NCBI RefSeq assembly: GCF_932526225.1
Contig: NC_064048.1
Span: 521,340-585,339 of the forward strand
Length of the DNA: 64,000 nt
Direction: 5' to 3'
Source of the DNA: Nematostella vectensis
Taxonomy: Eukaryota > Cnidaria > Anthozoa > Actiniaria > Edwardsiidae
A program made the position numbers and the translations under genes. Positions 10,756 to 22,599 of the stretch are shown piece by piece (position 1 is the stretch's first letter; each line of letters starts with the position of its first letter). The notes under the pieces were generated by a model. That model ran no database searches. It was not told the DNA's origin and saw only the letters and a list, made by a program, of their open reading frames with translations.

Positions 10756-11557
10756 TCACGATGAAGCTTGGTCAATTGGCCTTGAACTTCTAGATACATC
10801 AGCTATTGGTGGCTGGATAGCATGAGACCTTCTTAGCTTAGCTATGTCGGTAGGCGAGTTGATGTATACTGCCCGACTCTTCTTATCCTTTTTAAGATAA
10901 ACTTTTCCATTTGCAGTCCCAGCATAGGCGAACTTCAGATCCTTCTTCGCTTTTAGGCATGCTTTAAACAATTTCCGCGATGTAAATATGATTCCTGTGA
11001 TCCGTGCAAGTGAAATCTTCTAGGTCCTGGGTGGTTTTGTCCTTCAAACTAAAACGAGCCTTGTAGATTTCATCTTTGATATCTCTCCTCACAAACTTTG
11101 CAATGATAGTAGGGGGCGATGGGGGATGGACGTTGCCTTCATAATCAGACCATTCACTATTATTTGCCGCAGGGAGACGATGACTAATAGAAATATCATC
11201 CTCATCCAGTTCGACTCCAGCGAGTTGAGCGACTTGAATAACAAGATCATTAGTATTCTCGTCTTCCAAACTAGGAATCCCTTTAAATTCCAAACACTCC
11301 CTCCTCATGTATTGCTCCTGTTCGTCAAGTATAGCCTCTTGGTCTCTTAACTTATCGGTGATTGTAGATATACGTGAGTTCAGGACGTTATTTTCGACTC
11401 TTAATGCCTCGTTCTCTCTTTCGAGCGTTGTGACTTTCTTCTTGATCAGTTCAAACTGATTGTTGAAAAAATCCATAGATTTTTCGAGCGAATTAACCCT
11501 CTCGAGTAGAGTCTCATCCATCGCCCTTGCTTCTATGACACAGACGTAAATAAACAC
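10756..11557 (-). pseudogene. LINE ORF1 nucleic-acid-binding protein, frameshifted
   Basis: The N-terminal 197 codons start near 11524 (MDETLLERV). They encode a long coiled coil (LEKSMDFFNNQ...LERENEALRVENNVL) followed by an RRM-like domain (RRECLEFKGIP...ISHRLP) of the transposase-22/L1-ORF1 type. The frame stops at 10964 just after IYIAEI. A second frame (10756-10971, FKACLKAKKDLKFAYAG...) carries the expected C-terminal domain. One small indel near 10970 separates the two. ORF1 proteins normally form trimeric RNA-binding particles. Confidence 0.82.
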
Positions 11558-11892
11558 TTAAATAAACACGTAAATTTAAACAGGATTTAGCCGTTTTTGG
11601 GGAGCCGAAAAAATGGCTGCCATCTTGTCCAAGAACCGCTGACCACTGAAAAAATGTTCTCTTAGATTTAGCGTTTTAATGCAGCCGACGACAGTTTTAT
11701 TTTTAAATATTAACAAATAGCGTTATAGTTCCCTTTCTAGAATAAAACAATCAGATATTTCGCTTTAGTTTTGGAAATACAAGTTCTTTTACATTTCACC
11801 ACAGGAAGCCCGTGATGGACGCTTTTTTCTAATTGTTATTCCGTTATCACACGAAATCGTCAAGTGGTACCGGTGGGCACCGGTCTCAATAT

Positions 11893-12150
11893 TAAGTAAT
11901 GCTCCGTGTAAGAACTACGGTGAATCGATAGGTCCTGCGGCAATAGGGGTTCGTTATCTTTTTAACTAATCTAATTAATATTGCTATGCTTATTGGTTCA
12001 AGACGCTCTGCCCGCCAAATTTGAACTTTGGAGTCACATTTCTCTGAAATAAGTGCTCTTGCACTCATATTTATTAGGGGGCTTAGGTTCGAAGTAAGAA
12101 AGCTTTCAACCTGTGCATTTTTGTTAAAATCGTATGTTCGGAGCATGGAG
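11893..12150. repeat. Left arm of a diverged inverted repeat
   Basis: The reverse complement shares blocks with plus-strand 14060-14300: CCGAACATACGATT, GCCGCAGG, CCGTAGTTCTTACA and CATTACTTAATA, in the same order and with similar spacing. The two arms bracket the four-exon gene at 12645-13869. The arms may be ends of an old mobile element or an inverted duplication. Confidence 0.5.
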
Positions 12151-12644
12151 AAATCCCTTTCGGATATCTGCTAATAACTTTTTATACTTCACTTATTACA
12201 ATTTTGCGCTTTGTCTCTTGCCAAAGCAAACATTCCGCTGGCTAAACGTGTGAAAATACGGTCTCACATTTCCAAAAGCCTGTTAGTGTGGTAGAATTTA
12301 GCTTTCCAAAGAAAGTCACTTTTTCTTTCAAAGATTTTTGACAACGATTTTCATGTTAAGATTGACAACTAAAACGATTCACGCATTTAAATAAAGTTAC
12401 CAATTTTGCTTTATTTGATCCTCAATACAACTATTATCGCATACAAGCCACAGCAATAAAATTTACTGGAATTCACAGTAGTAGCAGTCCTCTAATTATT
12501 ATTTTATCGACACAGACAGAACGCACAATATTTTCTTAAAACAAGCCGCAAGCAAGGTTTGTTCCATAAGCTCATTGGTGAATTCGAGAGTGTCCAGCTT
12601 ATAATCGGGGTCTCCGTCTTCGATACATAGTAGGCCATGAGGAC

Positions 12645-13869
12645 TCACGGAAAATTTCTGCGAAGAAATTGTAATTCTTCTGGCTCCAGACGGGCTGCAT
12701 TTATATTCACTATTTCTTTCAGCTTTTTGCATCCGCATAAGCATTCCACTGCTCTTACTGACAATTGCGGGTTATTGCTGATGTTTATATTTTACAATTT
12801 TCTAAAAAAATATCTCCGCTTCACCAAACGCCGTATCTTCTACTTCAATGCATCGTTTTATGTCCTTTAGTTCTATGTCCCTTAGTTTAGTTGATGCTTT
12901 CATGAGTCGTACAGCATCAACTGATGACGGCAAAATTTGCCCTAGTGCAGAGGTTTCCTCAATGTCCTGTAAAAAAAGTACACACAAACTTAAGATTCCT
13001 TCTCAACTTCATTTCTTGAATATCAGAACTTATAAAAAATACAAGGCAACTACAGTCAACTTCCTCAGAAGCAGTGTTACAAGGGCTGTCAGCTAATGAA
13101 AATGAAGAAAGACATTGTTGCTTACAATTCTTTCACTTAGACGGGAGTTTGCTGTACCTCAATTTCAGGGTGTCAAACCCCAGGATGTTTCGCTACATTC
13201 AAGGAATACATTCGGGCTTGTTGGTATTTACATTTCACCCAGCTTATAAATCAGGCTCACATAACTTATATTTACATATTCACATCGTAAACTCAAATGA
13301 CAACTTCCCGTAATAAAACTCTTTTAGTAAAATAGAACGAGTAAAATATTTCGTTCCCTTCTGAACCAATTATTTGTCTCTCAAGTACCTATTGGCCTAT
13401 GAAAATTTTACCTGGAATGGTTCTAACGCGGCTTCAGCGGCGGCGCTGGTCTCAGAGGTTTCCGGTTGGAAAAACACGCTGGAACTTGAGGCAGTTTCAT
13501 CTCTACAGCTCTGCAATTTTGATTTTCGAAATAAATAACAAATTGAAAAGGAGGATCAAGACTGGTCAAGACAGTACAGAAACAGCAGAATCTATACGGC
13601 AAGCGACAGAACATTGACTTTGAGAAAGGTCATTTTTTTACCTCGTGTGAAGTTTTCATGCGTTTGTTTCCAAGCTCCAAATCGACTCGCTGTCGACAGT
13701 ACATACAAATGCTTCTAGACCAGCCCTTTTTGCCTTTGTCATCTAGCTCCAAGAAAACTTTCTCTACTCTGTTCGCCTTTCTCAGGGACCTCTGTTCCAC
13801 ATCTGAAGGCTTACTGCCACACCAAGCCTCGTGGTTTGGGCAGCAACATGCCTGCCTTTTGAACACCAT
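12645..13869 (-). CDS. Hypothetical cysteine-rich protein, four exons, 193 aa
   Basis: Exons 13642-13869, 13412-13510, 12825-12966 and 12645-12757 join with phases 0, 0 and 1 and total 582 nt including the stop. Exon 1 starts MVFKRQACCCPNHEAWCG and later has SICMYC, so its Cys/His arrangement could bind zinc. Exon 2 is Ser/Glu/Ala-rich and likely disordered. Exon 3 has the charged DIKRCIEVEDTAF stretch. Exon 4 has VECLCGCKKLKEI and ends RRNFP. There is no signal peptide or membrane segment, so I expect an intracellular protein. The stop overlaps a possible donor (CC|GTGAGT), so the true C-terminus may lie further on. I do not recognise the family. A diverged inverted repeat brackets it, so a transposon origin is possible. 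Confidence 0.6.
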
Positions 13870-14059
13870 GACAAGCTTTTCTAACTTCTCGGACAAAGTT
13901 TGCAAGCAAACAGAACTCAGAAGCGTTTCTTTAAAGTATATACAATAGATTTTCAAACTATTTTCGAAGAGATAATGAATAGCGAGAGACTTGTCTTAAT
14001 ATATCGAGGAGAAAGCATGTAGAATTCAAAATGGCGACGTGAGCGCTAGGTCGGAAATC

Positions 14060-14330
14060 TAACTTCCGAACATACGATTCGGACAAAACTCGGGGATAAG
14101 TTGCAACAATGCAACCTTTGTTTTATTCTTAATTTAAATGTTTGTCAATCAATGGATAAGATACGGAAAACACCCGAAGATGTATTTTAGCCAATCAGAG
14201 GGCAGGATTTTACTGAAGTTTTATAGCTACTTCTGCGCATGCGTTGCCGCAGGGTACCGTAGTTCTTACATGAACCATTACTTAATAAGCATCCTCTTGG
14301 CTATCTTTATGCCAAGTTTGGTGCTTTTGT
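14060..14330. repeat. Right arm of a diverged inverted repeat
   Basis: Partner of 11893-12150. It shares ccgaacatacgatt, gccgcagg, ccgtagttcttaca and cattacttaata on the opposite strand. Confidence 0.5.
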
Positions 14331-14667
14331 CCGCTAAGTTGAAACACTAAGCGGGAACTTAACCGCTGTTTAAGTAATCGCAGGCGCTATTTACTGGGAT
14401 ACCTGTGGTGGCCCAGTCATAAAAATGTAACGGTTTCTTTTCTCGTCCTTAGTTGCGCAACATCATACCCAAGTGTCTTTGCGCACTTCCTAATCTCACA
14501 AGCTTTGATTGCCGCCATCTTGAAAATTGAAATCCCACCTGAGAACACAGGTTCCCCAAGCTAATGTTGTATTTTGCTTGTTTCACTCTGTAAATATATG
14601 GTGCGTTACAATGAAGATAAATAAAAGGGACGAAAAATATAATAAAATACCTTCAAACTTTTATTAC

Positions 14668-14791
14668 CTCGGGGGTAGGGTGAGTAAAAATGCTCACGCG
14701 CAGAGGTGGGGGGTTACTAAAAATAACCAGATTCGGAATCGACATGGCGCGCGGGTAATACCAAAGTCCCTCTCTTATCTTATGCTCTCTT
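14668..14791. mobile_element. Solo terminal copy of the 5.9-kb MITE
   Basis: The sequence gggtagggtgagtaaaaatg...gcgcgcgggtaataccaaag...ttatcttatgctctctt is close to the reverse complement of 5873-6000. No opposite end was found within 1 kb on the left, so this is a truncated copy or one end of an unrecognised element. Confidence 0.7.
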
Positions 14792-15141
14792 GTGTCAACT
14801 GCATAAGCACGAAAACAGTTCATAGAAAAGAAAAACACTGCATACAACAAAATCTTGCTGTTTTCGACTCGATTTCAAACTAGTTATATAGTAGAAGCAG
14901 TTCATCAAGCCTTAATAATCAGTATAGCGCCTTAGCAAATCCCCCTTACCACCCCCTCTAAAAAGGAAGTTATATATAAGCGCCAAGAGGCGCATTCTAA
15001 AACAAACATATGCTATGACAAAATCCACACTAACCGTGAGAGCTGACAATAGATGCTCCATTCAGGACGTAAACAAACACACACAACCCGGTGAGGGTCT
15101 GAACCTTTCTGCTGAACATCCTACGAAAAGCAGTTAGACAA

Positions 15142-15702
15142 AAAGATTGGTATGTGGCAAGATTGTTCCGTTCTCTTTGTCAGACTATTCAACAAGTTTT
15201 GGAATTAGTCTATAAAAAACTTCATAGTTTTTTTTGGGAGCATCATATTTTCATATATCAAGATACAAAAAATCATCGTAGTTTTAAATTTTGCGTGTAT
15301 CACAATGCTTCTCGAGATTCAGTTTTTTCAGTTTCTTTGTGTAATCGTTTGTCTTTTTTAAAGTTTGTTTTTTTACGAAACTACCTTTACTTGTTTCATC
15401 CACAGCTAGCAAAGCGATCAGTTAAAAACGGTGGCCAAAATGTTTTTTTTTTTCTTTTTACGAATCTGCTATTTTGTCTCTATGTTTTGAATAAATATAC
15501 TGACCTACTTTCTGACAAAAAAAATATTGTCTAGATACCTTTCTTTACACAAATTGGAAAGCGGTTGCATCGGTTTACCCTCCGTGATGGGGAAGATGGA
15601 TACCCTGTTGTTGGGAGTTTTACCTTATTTTCTGTGCGTATTCCTGATGTGATTCGGCGGTCCCGACTCAGTACAATCATTGATGCCATCACTTCTTAAA
15701 TT
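15142..15702 (+). other. T-rich coding-like tract of unknown origin
   Basis: A 131-codon open stretch (about 15142-15534) opens with WYVARLFRSL and uses strongly T-rich codons, unlike other frames here. About 20 nt later another frame (15552-15701) reads KRLHRFTLRDGEDGYPVV...DAITS to a stop. The two may be parts of one broken gene. I do not recognise it. Possible sources are an old mobile element or transferred DNA; chance in T-rich DNA is also possible. Confidence 0.3.
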
Positions 15703-16605
15703 TTTTAGCTCCCACCAGAACGGAGGTGTCGGCGTCCCCCCAGCGTTTTTGAGTAAATAAATATTACGGAAAAGAGATTAGCACAAGCAAGGTAGTGAAT
15801 ACAAATGTATATTATACCAGGGCACTGATTATAGTCACTTAACGCAGCAGGGGCAACCAAATGGATTGTTATGTTTTGAAAGAGCACCATTGTCTTTGCG
15901 AGTGTTTTGGTTGGTGGACTGTTTACACATATTTACTGCCACACTGGTGAATTGCTTGATTTGAGGATTCAATTGTTTACCACAAAAGCGATACATGTGT
16001 AGGTCTAGAAAAGCCTTCTTGGTCAAAGCAATATGGTCTAATAGGAAGAGGAGAATAAATTGATTACATGCCGCAATAGATTGGATAAAGAAAAGGCGAC
16101 GACTCCTGTTGCGTCTTCTGTTTTTGTCATCCCAAATCCTAAACGCTACATACGGGCTTTCAGGCTACACACAAGGTCTCAGAAGAGTTATTGTCAATTT
16201 GGCGCATGCGCGAAGAACGGGGGAGTAAATAATACTCTGCAAGGGTAGCTCCTTTTTATTTTTGTTCAACCAAAACGATTTGCATTGATTATAAACTAAC
16301 CTGCATAATGTAATCGTTATGACTGGTGCGACCTGGAGCACCGTTTTGTTCCCTCGCTGTACCATAGTTGCATTACCCGACTAGCCCATCCTCTCCAGAA
16401 AGTTGGTGCGACCTCCTCATTAATTCAATTTCGTGCGCAATAAACGGCGCGCTAACGTCGAATTAACTGTCGATTTTTTCTAGAGGCACGATAATGCGAC
16501 CCTGGCACGCCGCTTAATCTAGGCCTAAGGGAACCTTGCTGAAAATATATTTGATACACATGCACATTTGATGAAACAATAACAGCTAAACGTTTTTTTC
16601 CAAGT

Positions 16606-16825
16606 TACAGGAAGAGCAAGTTGGAGTTCTTAGGATACATATTCTCTGGCCAAAGACTCTCCCCTGACCCCAAGATGGTAGAGGAAGTGGTCAATCTCCA
16701 GAAGCCGACTTCTAGAGATCTGAAGTACGCAGTCTTCTTGGCATGACCAACTACTGCTCTAGGTTTATTCCCGACTATGCGACGAAGACAGAACCTCTGC
16801 GCAAGTTGACGCACTGGAATTAGGA
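16606..16825 (+). pseudogene. Ty3/gypsy reverse transcriptase fragment
   Basis: Translation gives KSKLEFLGYIFSGQRLSPDP, then PTSRDLK, a frame change, and LGMTNYCSRFIPDYATKTEP. These are the standard RT connection motifs (x-FLGY/F-x, the proline-rich switch, FLGM-NYYRRFI) of Ty3/gypsy elements. The piece is frameshifted and isolated. It differs from the intact-length element at 18.7 kb, so it comes from another family. Confidence 0.8.
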
Positions 16826-17480
16826 TACTTTGTCTGCGATTTTATTTAAAAATAAACAAAAATGAATCCCCAATTTATGTTAAATATTGAACTCATCGAA
16901 TAAAATATTTCTAACCTTATAATCCAAAATGCCTCCTGCCTTCTGAGTTAGCGAAATTCTTTTTAGTTGCCTCTTGTTATATTTCTATTTCTCTTGTCTA
17001 AAACCCTAGCGATCGTTGTTTTCAAGTCTCGAAATATTTGAACGGTACTGAGTAACCATAGCCTCTTGAGTGTTCGTGACAAGCCGGATCCCTCTCCGAA
17101 CGAAACTTCGTATTTAGGTTCTATATAAAATAAGAATGGAGTGAAACAACGCTCGATTCCATTGTTCAAAACCTGCCTAGTTACCGCCAATGTTGTGATG
17201 TTGGTATGAGACATGATTGATTCACAGCTCACTTTCTCTTTGAACTTATCGCGCCGCCGACATACGCCCGGGCATGCGACAAGTGCAGGGATCGGGGTAA
17301 ATTTTTTCTACGGACCGTTGCATTCCTTCCACCAAAAAGTTAAATGGCAGCCGATGACCAGATAATAATTGATTTGCTCTATCCCCCTTCTTCAATTCTC
17401 CATTAAAAATAAAACACTTTTTCCTCTGTCGATAACTTGCAGAATTTTCCGGGTAAAACATACATGTCCGATACACCAAC

Positions 17481-17840
17481 AAAATACCAGTGGTACGAGT
17501 CGTGAAGCAGAAATCTCCAGTGGAACAAGTGGTGTTTTGGGTATCTGGGTATCCTGTGTTGTAAAAGTTGTTTAGTGGTGTTTAGGTATCCTGTGATAAA
17601 ATACTAGTGGTACGGGTCGTGAAGCAGAAATCTCCAGTGGTACAAGTGGTGTTTTGGGTATCCGAGTATCCTGTGTTGTAAAAGTTGTTTAGTGGTGTTT
17701 GGGTATCCTGTGATAAAATACCAGTGGTACGAGTCGTGAAGCAGAAATCTCCAGTGGTACAAGTGGTGTTTTGGGTATCTTATGTTGTAAAAGTTGTTTA
17801 GTGGTGTTTGGGTATCCTGTGATAAAATACCAGCGGTACG
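17481..17840. repeat. Tandem repeat, 3 units of about 117 bp
   Basis: Units begin at about 17481, 17598 and 17715 (aaaatacYagtggtacgRgt); the third is shortened to 109 bp. They contain 'gtgttttgggtatc' and 'gttgtttagtggtgtttRgg'. Related words (gtggtacaagtggtg) continue to about 17970. Confidence 0.9.
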
Positions 17841-18024
17841 TGTTTTGCTTATAATTAGGGGCACTTAGAAAATAGACTGGCATTACACCATTGGAGCACC
17901 TTGGCTATCCACTGGCACCATTGGTACCTGTAGTGGAACAATGGGCCACCACTCGTACAAGTGGTGTTTTGTATGCCACTAGCGACTGTGTTGTCAGAGG
18001 ACCGATCAAAATGACTTAACTACC

Positions 18025-18560
18025 CTTATAACATTGTTCGTCGTTCTCTAAAGTAATGTAAAACGAGCACACAAACATATCCTTAGCAGTTTTTTCGAAA
18101 AGCGAATTCGCATGACTTATAATAGTCGAGCCTATTACATTTTTCGTCGTTCTCAAAACTTTTGAAAAACAAGCACACAAACATACCCTTAGCAGTCTTT
18201 TCGAAAAGCAAATGAATTCGCAGTACGCATAATACGCATAATACGCATCATAAACGCACAGAACTAATCGAACTGTGAAACATTTGTGCATCTCAAATCG
18301 CATATATTACGCACTGGTATTTAGCGATTGTGTTGTCAGAGAGCCCATCGAAACAACCAAACTACCCTTATAAGATTGTTCGTCGTTTCCAAAAGTATTG
18401 AAAAACAAGCACACAAACATATCCTTAGCAGTCCAAAGCCAATGAATTCACATAACGCATAATACGCATATACGCACAGAGTTAATCGGACTTCTATTAC
18501 GCACTGGTATTCAGCAATTTAGCGATTGTGTTGTCAGAGGACCAATCGAAAAACCAAACT
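18025..18560. repeat. Diverged direct repeats, about 3 copies
   Basis: Copies near 18025, 18145 and 18360 share ttgttcgtcgtt, aagcacacaaacat and ccttagcagt. The copies near 18310 and 18515 share attgtgttgtcagaga/g. No coding sequence is evident. Confidence 0.7.
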
Positions 18561-18685
18561 ACCTTTATAACAACATTCAAATTCAAAGGAGTCGGTTGGA
18601 TCAGTCTTTGTGAGCTTTATAGCGGGTTTGTGAAAAAGCCAAATAGCCTTTAGCCTACATCTCGATAATGTTATGTGTAAGTTTT

Positions 18686-18824
18686 TGTAGTATTGGGCTA
18701 CCTGTAGTAGCAGAGTGGACTAGGGGGACTGGAGGGAGTAAGATGGCGGCCTAGTAGAGCGATCGGACTACGATTGTATGGTAGCACCTTAGAGTATCTT
18801 AGACACAATAAACGTCTTACTACA
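18686..18824 (+). repeat. 5' LTR
   Basis: Begins tgtagtattgggctacctg and ends cgtcttactaca. It contains an aataaa polyadenylation signal near its end (cacaataaacg). It contains 'aagatggcggcc', a YY1-like word. Confidence 0.95.
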
Positions 18825-18836
18825 TGGTGTCAGAAG
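18825..18836 (+). promoter_or_regulatory. tRNA primer-binding site
   Basis: TGGTGTCAGAAG directly follows the 5' LTR. It is complementary to a tRNA 3' end of the CTTCTGACA-CCA type, which fits animal tRNA-Leu (UAA/CAA). It is immediately followed by the gag ATG at 18837. Confidence 0.75.
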
Positions 18837-19382
18837 ATGGCAAGCAGCACGCCATTCGTGAAGCCACCCGAAGTATTGGAAATTTCGAGCGGAAACCCAG
18901 CGTTTGCTTGGAAAAAGTGGAAGCAAAAATTCGAAATTTATTTGAAGGCCACTGCCACCTCCACGAAGCCTGACGAAGTCAAGGTGGGTTTACTGCTCAA
19001 TCATATTGGAGACAAATGCCTAGAAATATATAGTAACTTTGTATTTCGCCCTGATCAACCAAACCCAGATGGTGGAGACCCTATACCGGGCGAAAACCCG
19101 GATAATTACAAGACGGTGATAGAGAAGTTTGACCAATATTTTACTAAACGAGACCCACAGTTAATGCTCCGCGAGAAGTTCTGGTTCCAGCTCCAACGAG
19201 AACCAAATCAGAGTTTTGACTCCTTGGTAGTTACTGTAAGAGAAAGGGCTGCAGAATGTAAAATCCCACCCGAATTCCTTGAGCAAGCTATAAGGGATAA
19301 GCTTACCTTTTCCTGTGTAGATGATAGGTCTAAATTGAAGTTGTACATGAAGGGGCAGGGCTTTCACTCGATAAAACAATAA
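18837..19382 (+). pseudogene. gag capsid region
   Basis: The frame starts MASSTPFVKPPEVLEI and contains a retrotransposon-gag capsid domain (WKKWKQKFEIYLKA...LLLNHIG...EKFDQYF...REKFWFQLQREPNQSF). It stops at 19382 by a small indel; the downstream frame resumes with MKEAFSREL at 19394. Confidence 0.9.
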
Positions 19383-19393
19383 CAATCCTCTCG

Positions 19394-20551
19394 ATGAAAG
19401 AAGCATTTAGTCGGGAACTACAAGAATCAAAGACGGCAACAATCGAGAGAGTAGGATTGAGAGCACCTGGAAAAACAGAACCCCAGTATGCACAGCGGTC
19501 CGAGACAAAAAGTCAACGGAGACAGCCACCTGATAGATGCGAATACTGTGGCAGAGACCATCCTCGAGGCAAAACCAACTGTCCAGCAGCTAACGTGCGT
19601 TGTGATAAATGCACCAAAGTTTGGCACTTCGCTGCTGTATGTAGAAGCAAACCGAATACAAGAGTAAGTCAAGTAGAAGATGCACATGAGGGTGAGGTTT
19701 TAGAGCATAACCCGACATTCGTGGGACGGGTTTTAGCAGTCCCTCAAACAGATAATACATTACCTGATCAAGATAAAAACCTCGACATCACGTCTTCCGA
19801 AAATCAAGTCAGTGAGGCTGAAGCATTAATGCCTGAGATATCTACCGATTATATTCGCGATCCTGGATGGCATGTGAAGCTGAGAGTAGAGAAACGCGAG
19901 CTAACGTGGTGTATTGATACCGGAGCCCAGGTCTCTGTGATGCCGGAAACCGTGTACAGAGGGGTGTATGGGAAACTCTCGCCGTCAGACAGAAAGCTGA
20001 TAGGCGCAGGAGATACACCACTAGAAATTGTTGGACAAACAATCATGAACCTACAGCTCGGGGAAGCATGCATCGAAGAATGTGTCTACGTAGTGAGAGG
20101 TGCAACAAAACTGCTTCTAGGGATCCCAGCTATCCGCAAGCTATGGTTAATACACGAAATCCCCAATACCTACAGTGTCAGGGCTATCGATTGCAGCGCC
20201 AACCAGCAAAATGAAGAACCATTCATCAACAAGGAAACCATAGTTCGCAAGAATCCACACCTCTTCAATGGTCTAGGTAAACTAAGCGGAGAGTACACAA
20301 TCCGTCTTAAGGAAGGAGCAAAGCCATTTTTGTTTGACAACCCCTCGACGAGTACCGCTCCCACTGCAAAAGAAAGTGGAGTAAGAGATAAACCGGATGG
20401 TGGAGCTCGGCGTGATAGAACCAGTAGACGAGCCCACGGACTGGTGCGCACCGATAGTAGTGGTACCAAAGCCAAATGGAACCGTGAGAATATGCGTCGA
20501 CCTCACAAAGCTCAACAAAGAAGTCAGAAGAGAAGTATACCAAATGCCTAA
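19394..20551 (+). pseudogene. gag nucleocapsid, protease and RT N-terminus, frameshifted
   Basis: It holds a CxxC...C finger (CEYCGRDH) and a canonical CX2CX4HX4C zinc knuckle (CDKCTKVWHFAAVC). These are followed by an aspartic protease with the DTGAQ active site (near 19917) and LLLGIPAIRKLW. After about 20370 the correct RT frame moves to another phase (the codons for a DWCAP-like and an RICVDLTKLNK-like region are visible in it), so this frame ends in nonsense. Confidence 0.88.
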
Positions 20552-20593
20552 AGTGGAGGAAACATAGCGTCAAGTTTGGAGTAGATCGATCCT

Positions 20594-22252
20594 TTGGCTA
20601 ACTCAGGCTTCCACCAAGTTCCCTTAAGCGAGGAAAGCGCTAAGCTTACTACCTTTATCACTCCTTTTGGGCGGTATATGTTTCGCCGTCTGCCATACGG
20701 AATCTCCTCTGCACCGGAATACTTTCAGAAGAAAATGGACCAGGAGCTGGCTGGACTAGAAGGCACAATATGTCATATGGACGACATCCTGGTCGTTGGA
20801 AAAGACCAAGCGGAGCACGATAAGAGACTGGCTGCCGTCCTTCACCGCATCACGGAAATCGGCATGACACTGAACCCAGACAAGTGTAAGTTCTCAGAGA
20901 AGAAGATTGAGTACCTTGGACAGGTGATCGATAACGAGGGGATGAAGAAAGATCCCGACAAGGTGAAAGCTATCGTCGGAATGGGTGTACCTAGGGACAT
21001 CCCTAGCCTGAGACGATTTCTAGGGATGGTGAACCAACTAATGAAGTTCTGTCCCAATCTAGCAGAGAGGACGCAACCACTTCGCGACCTGCTTAAGAAG
21101 AATAGCGCATGGGTTTGGGGCAAGGCGCAAGATGATGCCTCCGATGACTTGAAAGAAGAAATGGCTTCAGAGAGAGTGCTTCCACTGTATAGCCCCGAGA
21201 AAGAGACTGTAGTCTCCGCGGATGCAAGCAGCTTTGGATTGGGGGCAGTACTCGTGCAGAAGCAGCCATCCGGAGAAATGCGTCATGTTGCATATGCAAG
21301 CAGATCTATGACAAACACCGAGTGCAGATACGCACAGATAGAAAAAGAGGCATTAGCAACCACGTGGGCCCTAGAGCACTGGTCCGATTTATTGGTAGGC
21401 ATGAAGTTCACTATCGGAACAGACCACAAGCCCCTTGTACCCCTGTTTACCTCCAAGATGATCGATGAGCTGCCGGTACGCATACAGCGTTTCAGAATGA
21501 GGCTGATGAGGTACGATTTTGATACTCGGCACGTTCCAGGCAAGGAACTTTATACCGCAGATGCACTATCTAGGTGCCCACTAAACGAAAAGAGGTCTGA
21601 GACGTCGTGCCAGTCTGACCACCTGTACGCTAAAGCAGACTGTTATGTGAATACCATACTGCTACACCTGCCAGCATCCGACAAGAGACTAAAGGAAATA
21701 CGGTCAGAGCTGAAGAGAGACGACGCATTGAAAGTCGTGATGCATTACGTACAGAATGGGTGGCCAGAAACCAAACAGAAGCTCTATGGGCCCGTGAAGA
21801 AATGCTGGGGTGAAAGAGGAAGCTTATCCACCCACGAAGGCCTATTGATGAGGGGACGAAGACTTGTAGTTCCGTCGAGTCTTAGGCCAGATATCTTACG
21901 GTACCTACATGATGGTCACCAAGGCATATCCAAGACACGGGACAATGCAGCATCGTCCGTTTGGTGGCCCGGAATCTCCAAACAAATTGAAGAGATGGTT
22001 CGCAATTGTGCCACCTGCGAAAAATATCGGAAGGAACATATAGAACCGATGAAGGGGACAGATTTCCCAGAGCGACCGTGGTCCAAACTCGGAGCAGACT
22101 TCTTCCAACATAAAGGCCGACACTACCTGCACATAATCGACTACTATTCGCGCGATATCGAAATATACTTGGTGAGCAAGAATGTAACAGCCTGTGATAC
22201 AGTAAACAAGAGAAGAATGCCTTTAGTCGACATGGAATCCCAGATATTTTAG
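20594..22252 (+). pseudogene. RT core, RNase H and integrase, first copy
   Basis: It includes FHQVPLSEES, the catalytic HMDD at about 20778, FLGMVNQ and an RNase H domain (SADASSFGLGAVL...EKEALATTWALE...GTDHKPL). It ends with the integrase HHCC finger (LHDGHQGISKTRD...CATCEKY) and the first core Asp region (GADFFQHKGRHYLHIIDYYSR). The frame breaks near 22215 inside integrase. Confidence 0.92.
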
Positions 22253-22599
22253 TTACCGACAACGGACCACCGCCTCCGCCTCTGCAGAGTTCAACAAGTT
22301 TGCGGCAACATGGGGATTCGATCACATAACTTCATCACCTCGGTACGCCCAGTCAAATGGCGAATCCGAACGAGCCGTCGAGACAATAAAGAACTTTCTG
22401 AAGAAGTGCGATGACGAGTACCTCGCTCTTCTAAGCTACAGAAACACACGGCTTCACAACGGATATTCTCCCTCACAGCTAAGTATGGGTCGCAAACTAA
22501 CAACGAGAGTACCGTGCCACCCTGACGAGTTGAAACCTCAACTCCCAGACAATGATGTAGTGAGAAAGAGAGAAAGAGAGTACAGAAGACTAATGCGGG

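Larger units (their letters stand above)
6979..11640 (-). mobile_element. Non-LTR retrotransposon (CR1/L2-like group)
   Basis: A minus-strand element ending 3' in a (TGT)n microsatellite tail at 6979-7002, typical of CR1/L2-like LINEs. It encodes ORF1 (about 10756-11557, broken) and ORF2 (7329-10628, open). The 5' end is near 11640, inferred from a GGCAGCCAT-type leader upstream of ORF1. It lies between the module gene at 2.4-5.4 kb and the gene at 12.6 kb. Target-site duplications were not identified. Confidence 0.88.
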
